Program-made: the position numbers and the translations under genes
The notes under the pieces: model-generated
Seen by the model: the letters and a program-made list of their open reading frames with translations, nothing else
Told to the model about the DNA's origin: nothing
Databases searched by the model: none
Shown: in pieces, positions 26,810 through 36,155 of the stretch
How the letters are laid out: each line of letters opens with the position of its first letter
Position numbering within the stretch: position 1 is the stretch's first letter
NCBI RefSeq assembly: GCF_026343335.1
Contig: NZ_JAPELX010000001.1
Coordinates: 1,488,001-1,552,000 of the forward strand
Length of the DNA: 64,000 nucleotides
Source: Streptomyces sp. NBC_00078
GTDB taxonomy: Bacteria > Actinomycetota > Actinomycetes > Streptomycetales > Streptomycetaceae
Reading direction: 5' to 3'

Positions 26810-28510
26810 TCAGTCCTCCGGCAGCTCGACCGGCGCGATCTCGTCGTACACGTCGCCCGGGCCCGGGTTGGTCGTGTCCGTCCCACCTCCGAATTGGTGC
26901 ATGACGCCCCAGACCGCGTTCAGCGCGGTCTGGATCGCGCCCTCGGCCCAGCCTGCCGTCCAGGAGATGTCGTCGCCGGCAAGGAAGATGCCCCGCTTGT
27001 CCTCGGGCAGCCGGTCCTGCATGAAGTGCGTGAACAGGCGCCGCTGGTAGCGGTAGTGGCCCGGCAGGTTGGCCTTGAACGCGCCCATGAAGTAGGGCTC
27101 GTTCTCCCAGGACACGGTCACCGGGTTGCCGATGACGTGCTTGCGGATGTCGACGTTCGGGTAGATCTCGCCGAGCGACTTCAGCATGACCTCCATCCGC
27201 TCGTTCGCGGACAGCGGCAGCCACTTCAGGCTGTCGTCGCACCAGGTGTACGAGAGGCAGATGACGGCCGGCTTGTCCGGACCGTCGTCCAGGAGGTAAG
27301 TGCCGCGCGTCATACGGTCGGTGAGCGTCATCGACATGACGTCACGGCCGGTGACCTCGTCCTTGTCCAGCCAGAACGGCCGGTCGACGGGCACGAAGAG
27401 CTTGCTGGACTCCATGTAGTGGGTGCGCTCGATCGCCGTCCAGTGGTCGATCGGGAAGAGCGAGTCGTCGCAGGCGATCTTCGACAGGAGCATCCAGGAC
27501 TGGGCGGTGAAGACGGCGGCCCGGTAGGTGCGGATGTCGCCGTTCGCGTCCGTCACGGTGATCCGGTTGCCGGCGGTGCGGTGCAGCCGGGTCACGGCGG
27601 GGCGGGGCTCGCCGGTCACGTGCAGGGCCTTGAGGGAGGTCCCGTACGGCCAGTGCACGATCTTCTCCGGCTCACGTTCCCAGAGCCGGAGCGGCAGCTG
27701 CTGGGAGCCGCCGACGATGCCGCGGTGGTGGTCGTCGGCCTCGGTGTAGACGACCCGCAGGATCTCCAGGATGGAGTTCGGGAAGTCGGTGTCCCAGCCG
27801 CCCGTCCCGAAGCCGACCTGACCGAAGATCTCGCGGTGGCGGAAGGACCTGAAGGCCTCGGAGTCGCAGAGGAAGCCGTAGAAGGTCTGGTTGTCCAGCT
27901 TCTCGACGAGCCTCGACCAGATCTCACGGATGCGCGGCACGTCCCGCTCGCGCAGGGCGCGGTTCATGTCGGAGAAGTCGGCGCCCTCTTCCAGGCAGGT
28001 GTTCCAGGCGTGGGCGACGTCCCGGTACACCTGCGGCAGGTCGTCGACCGTCTCGGCGTAGTGCGACTCGCCCTTGAGGTCGACGACCGTCGAAGGGGTC
28101 GCCTCCGCAAGGGGGTTGGGGAATGGCCGGGTCTCGAGTCCCACCAGGTCGATGTAGTGCTGGAGCGCCGTCGAGGAGGGCGGGAAGCGCATCGCGCCCA
28201 TCTCGGCGGTGAGGTCCTCGGTGCCCGGGCCGTCGAAGCCGACGGTGCGCAGTCGTCCGCCGATCCGGTCGGCCTCGTACACGACCGGCTTCAGGCCCAT
28301 CTTCATCAGCTCGTAGGCCGCCACGATGCCGGACAGCCCGCCGCCGATGACCGCGACCTCGGCGCCGTGCTCGGTCGCCGGTATCTGGCCGAGGCCCGCA
28401 GGGTGGGCGAGGAAGTCGTCGTAGGCGTACGGGAAGTCCGGGCCGAACATGGTGATCGGCCGCTGGTGCTCGTCTGCGTGCTCGACGGCGTTGGGCACGG
28501 TGGACGTCAT
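26810..28510 (-). CDS. flavin monoamine oxidase family protein
   Basis: This 566-residue FAD enzyme belongs to the amine oxidase superfamily. The dinucleotide-binding motif VIGGGLSGIVAAYEL lies at about 54-68, followed by EADRIGGRLRT and EMGAMRFPPSS. The C-terminal flavin motif LAGDDISWTAGWAEGAIQ lies near 515-532. Relatives oxidise amines or amino acids, including tryptophan 2-monooxygenases that form indole-3-acetamide. No export signal is seen. A nitrilase-family amidase gene lies 65 bp upstream on the same strand. Together they could convert an amino acid to the amide and then to the acid, but the substrate is not shown. Confidence 0.9.
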   Translation of the reverse strand: MTSTVPNAVEHADEHQRPITMFGPDFPYAYDDFLAHPAGLGQIPATEHGAEVAVIGGGLSGIVAAYELMKMGLKPVVYEADRIGGRLRTVGFDGPGTEDLTAEMGAMRFPPSSTALQHYIDLVGLETRPFPNPLAEATPSTVVDLKGESHYAETVDDLPQVYRDVAHAWNTCLEEGADFSDMNRALRERDVPRIREIWSRLVEKLDNQTFYGFLCDSEAFRSFRHREIFGQVGFGTGGWDTDFPNSILEILRVVYTEADDHHRGIVGGSQQLPLRLWEREPEKIVHWPYGTSLKALHVTGEPRPAVTRLHRTAGNRITVTDANGDIRTYRAAVFTAQSWMLLSKIACDDSLFPIDHWTAIERTHYMESSKLFVPVDRPFWLDKDEVTGRDVMSMTLTDRMTRGTYLLDDGPDKPAVICLSYTWCDDSLKWLPLSANERMEVMLKSLGEIYPNVDIRKHVIGNPVTVSWENEPYFMGAFKANLPGHYRYQRRLFTHFMQDRLPEDKRGIFLAGDDISWTAGWAEGAIQTALNAVWGVMHQFGGGTDTTNPGPGDVYDEIAPVELPED

Positions 28511-28575
28511 GGGGTGCGGACTCCTTGCGGGAAAGCTGCTGAAGCTGCTGGCGGAAGGCTGTTTTTCGGCCGGGT

Positions 28576-29364
28576 TCAGACCAGGGACCCGTAGAGACCG
28601 GGGCGGCGGTCCTTCAGGTACGGGTTCGCCTCGCGGGATGCGGCGAGGAAGGCGGGGTCGGCGTCGGCGAGCACGAGTTGCTCGCCGCGTCCGGCGCGGG
28701 CGCGGGCGACCCCGTCGGGGCCGGCCAGCGCGGAGAGGCCGACGAAGTCGAACTCCCCTTCCTGTCCGACCCTGTTGACGTATGCGACGTACATCTGGTT
28801 CTCGAAGGCGCGCACCGGGATCATCGACTCGGCGACGAACTGGAACGGGTGCATCTGCGCGGTCGGCACGACGAGCAGGTCGGTGCCGGTGAGGGCGTGG
28901 GCGCGGACGTTCTCCGGGAACTCGACGTCGTAGCAGATCATGAGGCCGACGCGGAGGCCGTTCAGCTCGGCCTGGACGACCGGCTGCTCCCCCGGCGTGA
29001 AGTGGTCGCGCTCGAAGCCGCCGAAGAGGTGGGTCTTGCGGTAGTTCGCGAGGCGGTCGCCGCCGGCGGAGATCAGCTGGGCGGAGTTGAAGACGGTGTC
29101 GCCGTCACGCTCGGGGTAGCCGTAGGCGATCGCGAGCCCGTGCCGGGAGGCGATGTCGGCGATCGTGTCCGCGGAGTCGCCGTCCGCGGGTTCGGCGAGG
29201 CGGCCGATGTCGTCGCCGATCGCGTACCCGGTGAGGAACATCTCCGGTGCGGCCAGCAGCACGGCGCCCGCGGCGGCGGCACGGCCCGCGGCCGCGTCGA
29301 GGACCTTGAGGTTCTCGGCGACCGAGCCGGGGCGGCCGGAGCTCTGGAGCAGGGCGGTGCGCAT
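28576..29364 (-). CDS. carbon-nitrogen hydrolase (nitrilase superfamily)
   Basis: This 262-residue hydrolase has the Glu-Lys-Cys catalytic triad of the family: Glu41 in APEMFLTGY, Lys110 in YRKTHLFGG and Cys144 in MICYDVEFPENVR. Length fits an aliphatic amidase-like or N-carbamoyl amidase-like branch rather than a true nitrilase. It is the first gene of a probable two-gene unit with the flavin amine oxidase. The product of the oxidase, if it is an amide, would be its natural substrate. The ATG at 29364 is the first start in the frame and gives the usual short N-terminus. Confidence 0.9.
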   Translation of the reverse strand: MRTALLQSSGRPGSVAENLKVLDAAAGRAAAAGAVLLAAPEMFLTGYAIGDDIGRLAEPADGDSADTIADIASRHGLAIAYGYPERDGDTVFNSAQLISAGGDRLANYRKTHLFGGFERDHFTPGEQPVVQAELNGLRVGLMICYDVEFPENVRAHALTGTDLLVVPTAQMHPFQFVAESMIPVRAFENQMYVAYVNRVGQEGEFDFVGLSALAGPDGVARARAGRGEQLVLADADPAFLAASREANPYLKDRRPGLYGSLV

Positions 29365-29545
29365 GCGTGTTCCTCAGCGGTACGTATGGGTTTGGGGGCC
29401 AGATAGACGGTACGGGCGGGGGGCTCGGGCGGACAAGGCGGAGCCGTTGCGCGCCGGTGCGCGGATCGTTGCGTACGCCATCGGTCCGGCGGCGATTCGT
29501 TGCGCGCCTGCGGGCGTAGCTCCGGTCCTCCTTAAGGTGCAGGTC

Positions 29546-29642
29546 AGTACAAGGGCCCGCACCCGGCGCTTCCCAGCCTCGGGCCGGGGGACCCTCGGAG
29601 CACGCACCGGACGCCGCTCCTTACGGGCAAACGTTGCCCGCC
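29546..29642 (+). repeat. dispersed intergenic repeat, copy B
   Basis: Positions 29598-29642 match copy A (26755-26799) at 44 of 45 bases; the single change is ACGTT for ACGTC. The segment contains GGGCAAACGTTGCCC, a small inverted repeat. The 288-bp gap after the nitrilase start otherwise shows no gene. Confidence 0.75.
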
Positions 29643-29652
29643 GGGGCTCGCG

Positions 29653-29854
29653 CTACAGCTCGCGCAGCCGCTCGACGATCTCCCGCAGCAGCTCGGGATC
29701 GGCGCGGTACGGTGCGTCGCCGCCGCGTAGGGCTGTGACCTGCGACATCAGATCGGCGCGGTGCTGGTCGGAGGGGCGGGTGCGGCCACCGGTGACGGTG
29801 TTAGGGGCGTACCAGCGCCCCCGTCTCGTCCTCGTACCAGTGCTCGTCGCTCAC
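29653..29854 (-). pseudogene. DUF742 protein remnant (conservon CvnC type)
   Basis: A GTG at 29854 reads DEHWYEDETGALVRP and then stops. The adjacent frame continues with YTVTGGRTRPSDQHRADLMSQ and ends at 29653. GALVRPYTVTGGRTRP is the hallmark start of DUF742 proteins, the third member of Streptomyces conservons. The total is about 66 codons in two frames, against about 120 in intact proteins, so both a frameshift and an internal loss are evident. The start overlaps the end of the preceding kinase remnant by four bases (GTGA). Confidence 0.75.
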
Positions 29855-30152
29855 GGCAGGGACGCCCGTACCGACACGCCCTCCGCCCCCTGGGCACCGA
29901 AGCCCTGCCTACGGCGGCTCGTGCCCAAGTACGTGGCCGCGAGCCGCCGTTCGATCTGGATCTGCCCGATCGCCGTGTCGACGGGGGTGCCGAACTCCTC
30001 GTAGACGTCCTGCACCCGGACGAGCGACCGCAGTTCGCCGGTGACGGAAACCATGGCGAAACCCACAGCACCAGCAGGGCGAGCACCGGAGCGAGCGCGA
30101 GTACCACGATCCGGGCGCGGACCGTTCTGGGACGGCCGATGAGCCGGCGCAT
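29851..30152 (-). pseudogene. truncated conservon-type sensor histidine kinase (CvnA N-terminus)
   Basis: ATG at 30152, with GGGGGAGAGC upstream, opens with a basic stretch and one membrane helix (RARIVVLALAPVLALLVLW). A one-base shift then leads into the other frame with FAMVSVTGELRSLVRVQD, FGTPVDTAIGQIQIERRL and AATYLGT. This is the sensor region of nitrate-sensor-like CvnA kinases. About 100 codons remain; HAMP, dimerisation and ATPase parts are absent. The roadblock protein CvnB and the GTPase CvnD are also absent. Confidence 0.78.
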
Positions 30153-30211
30153 GCTCTCCCCCTGGAGTGTTACTCGCCAGTGTTACCCGTCGGTAGCGAT
30201 CGCCGCACAAC

Positions 30212-31420
30212 CTACGGGATGCTGCGCCGGGACCGCAATGGCCGCCCGAGCACCAGCAGCACCGCCGTCGCCAGATACGGCAGCGCGAACAGGGCGAAGG
30301 CGGTGCTGTGCGCGGCTCTCGTCTCGACGGCCGCGTATCCGCCGTACACCGCGACCGTGGCAAGGTCGCTGCCCAGGCCCGCGAACGAGGTCAGGGTGGC
30401 TCGGCGCTTGTCGTCGATGCACTGCTGGAGCCGGACGTCGGCCAGCACCGTCGCCAGCTGGAAGCCGCCGAAGGCGAGGGCCACGAGGCCCAGTGCGACG
30501 GGGGTCCCGGCCGCGGCGCCCACGGCCAGGGCGAGCGCGGCGCCCACGAGGACGGCCGCCAGTCCCGGCGTGCCCATGCGTTCGCACCTCGCGGCCAGCA
30601 GGCTCCCGGCTGTGGCTCCCGCCCAGATCAACAGGAGCAGACAGGGGACGGTCACCTCGGCCACCCCGGTGTCCCGCACCAGCAGTGGCGTGTACTCGTC
30701 GAGCGCCTCCCACACGGATCCGACCGCCGGGACGAGCAGCAGCGCGCCGCGCAACGACCGGCTGCGACGGACCTCGGCGAGCCCGTCCCGCAGGGTCATG
30801 GCCCAGCCGTCACCCGCGGTTTCCGGCTCCACCCGGTTCTCCGGGAACCGGGTCGCCGTCGCGGCGCTCGCCAGACAGGCCAGTACGCTCGCCGCGCCCA
30901 CGGCCGGGTAGCCGCCCCAGGCGAACACGGGTCCGGCGAGTGCCAGAGCCGCCATGATCGCGATGTGCCCCGCCGCCCTGGCCCGGCCCATGATCCGGGC
31001 GTACCGCTCGGCCGCGCCGAGCCGCTCCAGTTCCTCGTACACCAGCGCCTCCAGCGCACCGGAGCCGAGCGCTCCGCGCGCGCCCCACAGGACGAAGCCG
31101 AGGGCGAAGGCCCAGTACGACGGGGTGAGGATCCACAGCGCGAAGCCCGCGGCGGTGAGCAGCGGGCCCAGCCGGAGCAGCAGCCGCCGGGAGACGGCGT
31201 CGGCCCAGGCGCCGGAGGGCACCTCCAGCACGACGCCCGTGATCGACCAGATGGCGAACAGGGAGGAAATCTGCCAGACGGACAGGCCGGTGTCGCTGAA
31301 CAGCAGGGCGTACACCGGGTAGAGCAGGACGAAGTCGTCGAGGAACGCGTAGCCGTACAGCGTGGCCGTGAGGCGGCGGATGCCGGCGGTGACGGGCACG
31401 CGCGCAGGTGAGAGTGTCAT
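30212..31420 (-). CDS. MFS transporter
   Basis: This 402-residue membrane protein has about 12 predicted helices. GYAFLDDFVLLYPVYALLF forms the first helix, VPSGAWADAVSRRLLLRLG is the typical loop after helix 2, and ALVYEELERLGAAERYARI follows helix 5. The pattern suits small-molecule efflux proteins of the MFS class; the substrate is unknown. I chose the ATG at 31420, with GGGAAGG upstream, over 27 extra codons from 31501. It is not clearly in an operon; the Lrp regulator lies 146 bp upstream on the same strand. Confidence 0.87.
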   Translation of the reverse strand: MTLSPARVPVTAGIRRLTATLYGYAFLDDFVLLYPVYALLFSDTGLSVWQISSLFAIWSITGVVLEVPSGAWADAVSRRLLLRLGPLLTAAGFALWILTPSYWAFALGFVLWGARGALGSGALEALVYEELERLGAAERYARIMGRARAAGHIAIMAALALAGPVFAWGGYPAVGAASVLACLASAATATRFPENRVEPETAGDGWAMTLRDGLAEVRRSRSLRGALLLVPAVGSVWEALDEYTPLLVRDTGVAEVTVPCLLLLIWAGATAGSLLAARCERMGTPGLAAVLVGAALALAVGAAAGTPVALGLVALAFGGFQLATVLADVRLQQCIDDKRRATLTSFAGLGSDLATVAVYGGYAAVETRAAHSTAFALFALPYLATAVLLVLGRPLRSRRSIP

Positions 31421-31566
31421 GGGGCCTTCCCGCAGGGACGGATCGGATGCCGGAGGTACGGCGTCCGAGGCGGTCCTCGGGAGGCACGGCTGGTGGATCA
31501 ATGTCGCCAGGTCATGTCACCGATGGTAGGCGGACCTGGCACGTTCGTCAGGTGACTTTCCCGCCC

Positions 31567-32019
31567 TCAGGTCGGCGACCCCGACGAGAAGCGGCGCAGC
31601 AGCGGTGACAGCACCAGCACGGACTTGGTGCGCTCGACGAAGGGCTCCCCCGCGATGCGCTCCAGGACTCGTTCGAAGTGCCGCATGTCGGAGGCGAAGA
31701 CCTGGACGATCGCGTCCGCGTCGCCGGTGACGGTCGACGCGGCCACGACCTCCTGGTAGCGCTCAAGGCCCCGCCGGATGGTGTCCGGCGAGGTGTTGTG
31801 GCGGCAGTAGATCTCGACGAACCCCTCGGTCTCCCAGCCCAGGGCCGCCGGGTCCACCCGTACGGTGAAGCCGGTGATGGCCCCGGTGGCGCGCAGCCGG
31901 TCCACGCGCCGCTTCACGGCGGGCGCGGACAGGCCGACGAGCTGCCCGATGTCCGCGTAGGAACGGCGGGCGTCCTCGGCGAGGGCGTGCACGATGCGTT
32001 CGTCGAGATCGTTCAGCAC
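31567..32019 (-). CDS. Lrp/AsnC-family transcriptional regulator
   Basis: This regulator of about 151 residues has an N-terminal AsnC-type helix-turn-helix (LDERIVHALAEDARRSYAD and SAPAVKRRVDRLRATGAI) and a C-terminal RAM/ligand domain (about 65-145). Such proteins respond to amino acids and form octamers. The GTG at 32019 gives the usual N-terminus; the longer frame to 32067 runs into the end of the permease gene. It lies 10 bp behind the amino-acid permease on the same strand, so the permease is a likely target and the cue may be its substrate. Confidence 0.88.
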   Translation of the reverse strand: MLNDLDERIVHALAEDARRSYADIGQLVGLSAPAVKRRVDRLRATGAITGFTVRVDPAALGWETEGFVEIYCRHNTSPDTIRRGLERYQEVVAASTVTGDADAIVQVFASDMRHFERVLERIAGEPFVERTKSVLVLSPLLRRFSSGSPT

Positions 32020-32029
32020 TGCTGGTCGT

Positions 32030-33514
32030 TCACTTCTCTTCAGGCGCGAGAACTTCTGGCGTGGCAAGGCGGGACCGGCGGTAGCCGTACCCGAAGTAGA
32101 ACACGAGCCCCACCGCCATCCAGCCCCCGAAGACGATCCAGGTGACGGCGGACAGGCTGCCCATCATCCAGACGCAGAACGCGAGCCCCAGGGCCGGCAG
32201 GACCGGCGACAGCGGGACACGGAAGGTACGGGGCATCTCCGGGCGGGTCCGGCGCAGCACGACCACGGCGATGTTGACCAGCGCGAAGGCGAAGAGCGTG
32301 CCGATGCTGGTGGCGTCGGCGAGCTGGCCGAGCGGAATCGCGGCGGCGAGGACACCGCAGAACAGGGACACGATGACCGTGTTGGCGCGCGGCGCACCGC
32401 TCTTCGGGTGGACCTTCGCGAACACCTTGGGGGCCAGGCCGTCCCGGGCCATCGCGAAGAGGATGCGGGTCTGGCCGTAGAGCACGGTCAGTACGACGCT
32501 CGCGATGGCGATGACCGCGCAGGCTGCGAGCAGGGTGCCCCAGAAGGTCTGGCCGGTGACGTCGCGCATGATCTGGGCGAGCGCGGCCTCCGAGTCGTTG
32601 AACCGCCGCCAGGGCTTCGCGCCGACGGCGACCGCTGCGACCAGCACGTAGAGCGCGGTGACGATGACGAGCGACAGCATGATGGCCCGCGGCAGGTCGC
32701 GCTGTGCGTTCTTCGCCTCCTCACCGGCGGTGGAGGCGGCGTCGAAGCCGATGTAGGAGAAGAAGAGCGTGGCTCCGGCCGCGCTGACGCCCGCCATACC
32801 CAGCGGCATGAAGTGCTGGTAGTTCCCGGACCTGAAGCCCTGGATGCCGATGGCGCAGAACAGCACCAGCGCGGCGATCTTCACACAGACCATGATCGTG
32901 TTGGCGCGCGCGGACTCCCGGGCGCCGCCCAGCAGGAACGCCATGGCCAGCAGGACGACGATCAGGGCGGGCAGGTTGAAGATGCCGCCGTCGCCGGGCG
33001 GCGCGGACAGGGCGTCCGGGATCGTGACGCCTATGGTCCCGTCGAGCAGTTCGTTGAGGTACTCGCCCCAGCCGACTGCCACGGCGGCGACCGAGACGCC
33101 GTACTCCAGGACCAGACACCAGCCGCAGATCCAGGCGATCAGCTCACCCATCGTTGCGTATGCATACGAGTAGGAGGACCCTGCGACCGGAATGGTGCCC
33201 GCCAGCTCCGCGTAGGAGAGGGCCGAGAACAGCGCCGTCAGACCGGCGATCACGAAGGAGAGGGTGACGGCCGGGCCGGCCTTGGGGACGGCTTCGCCGA
33301 GGACCACGAAGATGCCGGTGCCGAGGGTGGCGCCGATGCTGATCATGGTGAGCTGCCACAGCCCGAGGGAGCGGCGAAGGCTCCCTCCCTCGCCCTGGCC
33401 GCCCTCCGCGACCAGGCGTTCCACAGGCTTGCGACGCATGAGGCGCGCGCCGACGCCCGGGGACGGTGGGGCGTGGGTGGTGTGGCCTTGCGGGGGTGCG
33501 CCTTGGTCGAGCAC
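32030..33514 (-). CDS. APC-superfamily amino acid permease
   Basis: This transporter of up to 494 residues has about 12 to 14 helices and belongs to the cationic amino acid transporter-like branch. SIGATLGTGIFVVLGEA marks helix 1, SYAELAGTIPVAGSSYSY helix 3, FFSYIGFDAASTAGEEA helix 8, and LYGQTRILFAMARDGL the later loop. The start is uncertain: the GTG at 33514 gives a 25-residue polar leader, and the ATG at 33439 begins RRKPVERLVAEGG. Coding-like sequence continues to 33644 in another frame. An Lrp regulator gene follows 10 bp downstream, which suggests amino-acid-responsive control. Confidence 0.88.
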   Translation of the reverse strand: MLDQGAPPQGHTTHAPPSPGVGARLMRRKPVERLVAEGGQGEGGSLRRSLGLWQLTMISIGATLGTGIFVVLGEAVPKAGPAVTLSFVIAGLTALFSALSYAELAGTIPVAGSSYSYAYATMGELIAWICGWCLVLEYGVSVAAVAVGWGEYLNELLDGTIGVTIPDALSAPPGDGGIFNLPALIVVLLAMAFLLGGARESARANTIMVCVKIAALVLFCAIGIQGFRSGNYQHFMPLGMAGVSAAGATLFFSYIGFDAASTAGEEAKNAQRDLPRAIMLSLVIVTALYVLVAAVAVGAKPWRRFNDSEAALAQIMRDVTGQTFWGTLLAACAVIAIASVVLTVLYGQTRILFAMARDGLAPKVFAKVHPKSGAPRANTVIVSLFCGVLAAAIPLGQLADATSIGTLFAFALVNIAVVVLRRTRPEMPRTFRVPLSPVLPALGLAFCVWMMGSLSAVTWIVFGGWMAVGLVFYFGYGYRRSRLATPEVLAPEEK

Positions 33515-33778
33515 GCGCGGCCGAGCAGCTTCGACGCGGGTCGAGTGCCTCCACGGCCAGGGACTCGCGCATGCGCGGCTCGTCGAGACGGGCCGCGGCG
33601 GTCAGGAGCGTGTACTGCGGCTCGATGCTCCGAGGTGTCGTCATGCATCCAGGTTTGTGTCAGGACCGCTTGACGCCACGAGGGCTTGACGTGGTCCCGG
33701 GCATGCCGACGGCCCCCGATCTTCCCGACGGGACCGCTTCCCGAGGGGACAACAGGGGCCGTACGCAAGGGAGTTCAC

Positions 33779-35341
<1,563 letters not shown>

Positions 35342-35372
35342 TCAGGGGCGCTTTCAGAGGAACCTCCAAGCC

Positions 35373-35690
35373 CTATCGCGCCGCACTCCCGAGAGCGAGC
35401 GCCACGCAGAGCGCGGGCGTCCGGTCGACGGCCTCGGAGAAGACCTCCTGAGCGGTCTGCCACTCCTCCGGCCGCGCCTTCGCATACGGCCGCCAGTTCC
35501 GTACGACGACCAGCAGCCCCCGCTCCACCGCGCCCTCGGGCCAGACCGTGTGGTCGGCGAGGCTGTCCACAAGGGCGTCCCAGTTGCGGCCGAACCAGTC
35601 GGGCAGCCGCAGGGCGAGCGCGGAGCGCTCCATCAGACCCGCCTTGTCCGTGACCCCGTCGAGGTCCAGCATGACCACGAGTTCCGTCAT
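35373..35690 (-). CDS. barstar-family ribonuclease inhibitor
   Basis: This 105-residue protein is a barstar homologue. The fold-defining features are VVMLDLDGVTDKAGLMERSA and LPDWFGRNWDALVDSLADH, which carries the Asp and Trp residues that plug the nuclease site. It is acidic and lacks a signal, so it stays in the cytoplasm. Its start overlaps the stop of the RNase Sa-like gene by four bases, so inhibitor and enzyme are made together. Its role is to protect the producing cell from its own RNase before export. Confidence 0.93.
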   Translation of the reverse strand: MTELVVMLDLDGVTDKAGLMERSALALRLPDWFGRNWDALVDSLADHTVWPEGAVERGLLVVVRNWRPYAKARPEEWQTAQEVFSEAVDRTPALCVALALGSAAR

Positions 35691-36112
35691 CTCAACACCG
35701 CCCTGAACGATTCGTAGTGATCATCGGTGTAGTAGATCTCGCCGCCCTGCCCGGTGACAATGCGCCGGGCTCCGCGGTCGCGCGAGCCGGGCGTCCTGAC
35801 GGTGTATTCGTGGTAGTAGCCACGCTGCTGCCCGGGCAGCAGCCCCTCGTAGTTCCCGAACACGACGCCGTCCCTGGCGTACGGGAAGGGCCCGCCCTTG
35901 TCGATGAGCGCGAGCGTCTGCCGCGCCTCGGCGGGGAGTTGGGACGCCTGGACGGTGGCCAGGTCGCCGACCCATGCGGGAGTGGCGGCAGTTGACCGGC
36001 CGCCTGTCGTCCCCGATGTCCCAGATGTCCCCGTTGTCGACGAACACCCCGTCAGAAGGACGACGAGACAGACCAGAACCCCGGCCAGCACCCTGGGGAC
36101 GAACCGCAGCAT
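35687..36112 (-). CDS. secreted RNase Sa/barnase-family ribonuclease, lipoprotein-like
   Basis: This 141-residue guanyl-specific ribonuclease has a lipobox LLTGC with Cys23, a Ser/Thr/Gly linker (24-43), and an RNase Sa-like domain (about 45-141). The active-site set is present: Glu102 in YYHEYTV, Arg117 in RGARRIVTG and His132 in DDHYESF. PLPAEA, GPFPYARDGVVFGN and LPGQQ also match RNase Sa. Unlike the soluble secreted RNase Sa, the lipobox implies attachment to the outer face of the membrane. The barstar gene follows with a four-base overlap. The ATG at 36112 is the second of two tandem ATG codons. Confidence 0.93.
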   Translation of the reverse strand: MLRFVPRVLAGVLVCLVVLLTGCSSTTGTSGTSGTTGGRSTAATPAWVGDLATVQASQLPAEARQTLALIDKGGPFPYARDGVVFGNYEGLLPGQQRGYYHEYTVRTPGSRDRGARRIVTGQGGEIYYTDDHYESFRAVLR

Positions 36113-36155
36113 CATGCCGTCGATGCTGCCACGGCCGCCCCCTCCTGACCTCCCG

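Noticed and set aside
26309..28594. A 761-codon open frame on the plus strand over the amine oxidase
   Set aside because: It is antisense to a gene with clear FAD motifs. Its product is a Val/Asp/Gly/Arg-rich string without domains.
26699..29642. Possible insertion sequence ends
   Set aside because: The copies are in direct orientation and enclose two metabolic genes. No transposase and no terminal inverted repeats are visible.
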